In this document: one piece after another, positions 61,684 through 64,000 of the stretch
Layout of the letters: every line of letters starts with the position of its first letter
Numbering within the stretch: the first letter of the stretch is position 1
NCBI GenBank assembly: GCA_019118885.1
Contig: DWYB01000029.1
Span: forward strand, 1-64,000
Length of the DNA stretch: 64,000 nucleotides
Direction: 5' to 3'
Source: Candidatus Mediterraneibacter surreyensis
GTDB lineage: Bacteria > Bacillota > Clostridia > Lachnospirales > Lachnospiraceae
Made by a program: the position numbers and the translations under genes
The notes under the pieces: model-generated
Databases searched by the model: none
What the model saw: only the letters and a program-made list of their open reading frames with translations
Told to the model about the DNA's origin: nothing

Positions 61684-63942
61684 TCACTTTTTTCTTCTTG
61701 TTACAACACAATATAGCCCCCACCCCACAAAGCTGACTATCGATATTATAATTCCTTCCTTCAAAAACGGGACTTCATATTTAAATTCAATTCTATTTTC
61801 TCCTTGATAAATCTGAACAGCCATCATTCCGTTAATATCTAAAATTTCCGTCGGTTCCCCATTCACTTCTGCTGTCCATCCATCATCCGCTGGTACACTG
61901 AAAAAGGCGTATTTATCTCTGTCTACACTCATAGTCAAAGAAAATCCCTTTCCTGATCTGTTGAAATTTTCTCCTTTTTCCTGCAGATGCCTTTGAATAT
62001 CCTCCACTTTATTTTCCGATGAAATCTCTCCATCTTCTACCGGATCATATTCTCTTAAAACTCTTGAGACTACTGATTCCATGTCCTCTTCGATGACAAG
62101 CGCTTTAATCATTGCAAGAGCTCTCAATTCAGGATCCAACTCAAGGAAATCACTTTTCAATATATATATATCTTGTGTAAATCCAATCGGAAGCACATTT
62201 TCATTTTCGTATATGTATATATCCCCGTCATCCGATCCCACAACTGAAGCCAGAGTTCCCCCCTCCTGTTTTTCTTTATAGATTTTATATTTCCCGCCTA
62301 ATAACTCAACAGTGCCATCAGGACCTTCAATGTTGATGATTGTTCTTTCCAGCCCAAGCGACTCATAAAACTCAAATATGCCTCTTCCGACCGTGCTGCA
62401 CCAACCACCGATCCCGGCCAATGGAACTGTCATTGTAACCAGATTCTCATCATTATCAAATCTATATTGTTCATCAAGAGAATCTACATTTTCAACGCGT
62501 TTAATCTCCGCATAATACTGCTGCGAGGACATTCCTGATGCTTTCCTATATAAAATACAATTCAATGCAGTTGTGCCCACACAAAAAAGTGCGATTCCCA
62601 CATATGCAGCTCTTCTATACCAAGTATTATCCTTTATCTTTTCAACTATCAGATATGTCAAGACCAAACCGGCTGCTGCTATAAATGTAAGCATCCAAAA
62701 CACATACTTGCGGAACACTAGTTCAGTACCTGTTATTTTTCCTGCTGACACAACTATCACAGTAAGGATTACGATTGCAACTGCTGAAATTTCTATTCCT
62801 CGTTTTACTTTATATAACCTTCTGTTTTCCAAAACTTTAGTTGATGCCAATGCCATTAACAACAATGGCATGTAATACCAGCGCTGATATACAGTTTCAT
62901 TAAACAAATAAAAAACACTTCCCAAGACAGGCACCACGGAAAAAATGGCACATATCATAAGCATTTTTGACATCCAGTGGCGTGGTTTTGTAAGAATAAA
63001 AGCAAGAGCTAGAGCAATCCCAACCATAGGAAGGTATGCAGCGCACGAAGACCATTCTCCCCAATATAGGCATGAAGAGTAACTCATATTTTCTCCAGGG
63101 AAAAAGAACGCTCTCAGGATCTGCAGATATTTTGTTCCGTTAAAGACCAGGGCTCCAATGCCGGAAATTTTCTCTTCAACACGCGGATTAGATAGCACAA
63201 ACATTACCGAAGGAAGTAATAATGCAGCAGACATCAAAGTACCAAGTGCACCTTCTGCCAAACACTGAACACTGTCTTTCAAACGCGATTTACTTTTAAA
63301 GAAAAATCTTACCAGAAAATAAATCACTACAAAAACGACTTCCCCCACGAAAAAGAAATAGTTAAGCAACGCATTCAAAAAAACTGCAATCGCAAACACT
63401 GCCTTTTTCTTCTCTACGAGCATTTTTTCAATTCCCCACAGCATTAGAGGAAACAAAGCCACAACATCATGGAAATGGTAGAACAACAGATTTGCCGCTT
63501 GAAATCCAGAAAACGAATACAGCACCGATCCAAGGACTGCATATTTTTTATTTTTGATAAACATCTGAATATATGCACATGATGTTGCTCCTGCCACAGC
63601 ATACTTCAAAACAAAAAACCAGCCTGCAAGATATGGAAAAGTCTTTGCTGGAAACAGTAGCGTAATCCAGAAAAAAGGGCTTCCCAAATTATAAAAACTG
63701 AAAGCCCCAATAAAATTTGATCCTAGATCAATATTCCAATTCCAAAAAACTTCTCCTGATTTCACAGCCTGATTTGCTAATATATTAAACGGGATCTGTT
63801 GATTGTTAAAATCTGCAAAAAGAGTAAATATCCCCTTTTCTTTTAATATAAAATACGCAAAAGTACATACTCCCAATAACAAATTAAATCCTAATGCATA
63901 TAAAACAAATTTGTTTTTTTCTTTTACCATATTTTTTCTCAC
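61684..63942 (-). CDS. YfhO-family large membrane protein
   Basis: A 752-residue protein with about 13 transmembrane helices in residues 10-480 and an extracellular domain (about 485-730) before a last helix. The opening FADFNNQQIPFN and the block GAFSFYNLGSPFFW fit YfhO (PF09586). In Gram-positives YfhO-type proteins glycosylate wall or lipoteichoic acids with GtrAB-type donors. The likely start is GTG (63942), since AAAGGA lies 3-4 nt before it; an ATG 4 codons later lacks a well-spaced site. Confidence 0.88.
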   Translation of the reverse strand: MRKNMVKEKNKFVLYALGFNLLLGVCTFAYFILKEKGIFTLFADFNNQQIPFNILANQAVKSGEVFWNWNIDLGSNFIGAFSFYNLGSPFFWITLLFPAKTFPYLAGWFFVLKYAVAGATSCAYIQMFIKNKKYAVLGSVLYSFSGFQAANLLFYHFHDVVALFPLMLWGIEKMLVEKKKAVFAIAVFLNALLNYFFFVGEVVFVVIYFLVRFFFKSKSRLKDSVQCLAEGALGTLMSAALLLPSVMFVLSNPRVEEKISGIGALVFNGTKYLQILRAFFFPGENMSYSSCLYWGEWSSCAAYLPMVGIALALAFILTKPRHWMSKMLMICAIFSVVPVLGSVFYLFNETVYQRWYYMPLLLMALASTKVLENRRLYKVKRGIEISAVAIVILTVIVVSAGKITGTELVFRKYVFWMLTFIAAAGLVLTYLIVEKIKDNTWYRRAAYVGIALFCVGTTALNCILYRKASGMSSQQYYAEIKRVENVDSLDEQYRFDNDENLVTMTVPLAGIGGWCSTVGRGIFEFYESLGLERTIINIEGPDGTVELLGGKYKIYKEKQEGGTLASVVGSDDGDIYIYENENVLPIGFTQDIYILKSDFLELDPELRALAMIKALVIEEDMESVVSRVLREYDPVEDGEISSENKVEDIQRHLQEKGENFNRSGKGFSLTMSVDRDKYAFFSVPADDGWTAEVNGEPTEILDINGMMAVQIYQGENRIEFKYEVPFLKEGIIISIVSFVGWGLYCVVTRRKK

Positions 63943-63978
63943 TTTTCCTTTAGATTATTCCTTTAAAGGCTAGCAAAT

Positions 63979-64000
63979 ACAGAGGACACCAGTCCTCTGT
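63979..64000. repeat. Perfect inverted repeat at window end
   Basis: ACAGAGGAC (63979-63987) and GTCCTCTGT (63992-64000) pair over 9 bp with a 4-nt loop. It lies upstream of the YfhO-type gene and could be a terminator of a gene beyond the window; the stem may extend past the end. Confidence 0.45.

Overview
The window reads as chromosome from a spore-forming, Gram-positive Clostridia, most likely a Lachnospiraceae-type gut anaerobe. The evidence is a spoIIGA-sigE operon, a cotJABC spore-coat operon, an mraZ-rsmH-ftsL-pbp-pbp-mraY-murD-ftsW-ftsQ-ftsZ cell-wall cluster in Firmicutes order, a DUF1846 protein, mid-range base composition and AGGAGG-type ribosome binding sites. No rRNA, CRISPR array, transposase or prophage gene is visible.

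Layout. 1-4.7 kb: a minus-strand operon of response regulator, sensor kinase, an unknown exported protein and an L,D-transpeptidase. 4.7-13.3 kb: ftsH, a DUF1846 gene, pyrG with a leader terminator, a tRNA-dihydrouridine synthase and an ABC exporter. 13.3-14.1 kb: two large non-coding palindromes back to back. 14.1-15.9 kb: sigE and spoIIGA behind a Spo0A-type promoter. 16.0-20.4 kb: an AT-rich two-gene DUF262 module, probably a restriction or anti-phage system, lodged between spoIIGA and ftsZ. 20.6-32.5 kb: the division and cell-wall cluster, ending in an mraZ promoter covered by 10-bp operator repeats. 32.6-37.4 kb: a small membrane protein, a DegV protein, a second SEDS protein and asnB. 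37.5-39 kb: tRNA-Pro and cotJABC. 39.1-43.7 kb: HtrA protease, a cohesin-domain membrane protein and an LCP ligase. 43.8-64 kb: an all-minus-strand surface-polysaccharide cluster (glycosyltransferases, TagA-type enzyme, initiating sugar transferase, UDP-GlcNAc 2-epimerase, pyruvyl transferase, Wzm/Wzt-type ABC exporter, GtrA/GtrB pair, YfhO-type membrane protein).

The most unusual feature is a family of roughly 350-bp imperfect palindromes present four times (positions 1-191 partial, 4665-4919, 13261-13609, 13782-14136). They share a conserved apical loop, conserved internal loops and conserved ends, while most stem sequence differs between copies and stays paired. Each begins within 0-2 nt of the stop codon of a gene and is always in the same orientation relative to that gene. 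They encode no protein. I do not recognise them as a named family. They look like either a structured 3'-UTR RNA family or a non-autonomous mobile palindrome that targets gene ends.

Functionally, most of the window is about the envelope: peptidoglycan precursor synthesis and septation, wall remodelling (L,D-transpeptidase, polysaccharide deacetylase, LCP ligase), and synthesis, export and wall attachment of a glycopolymer, interleaved with mother-cell sporulation genes. All calls are from reading the sequence; no database search was possible.
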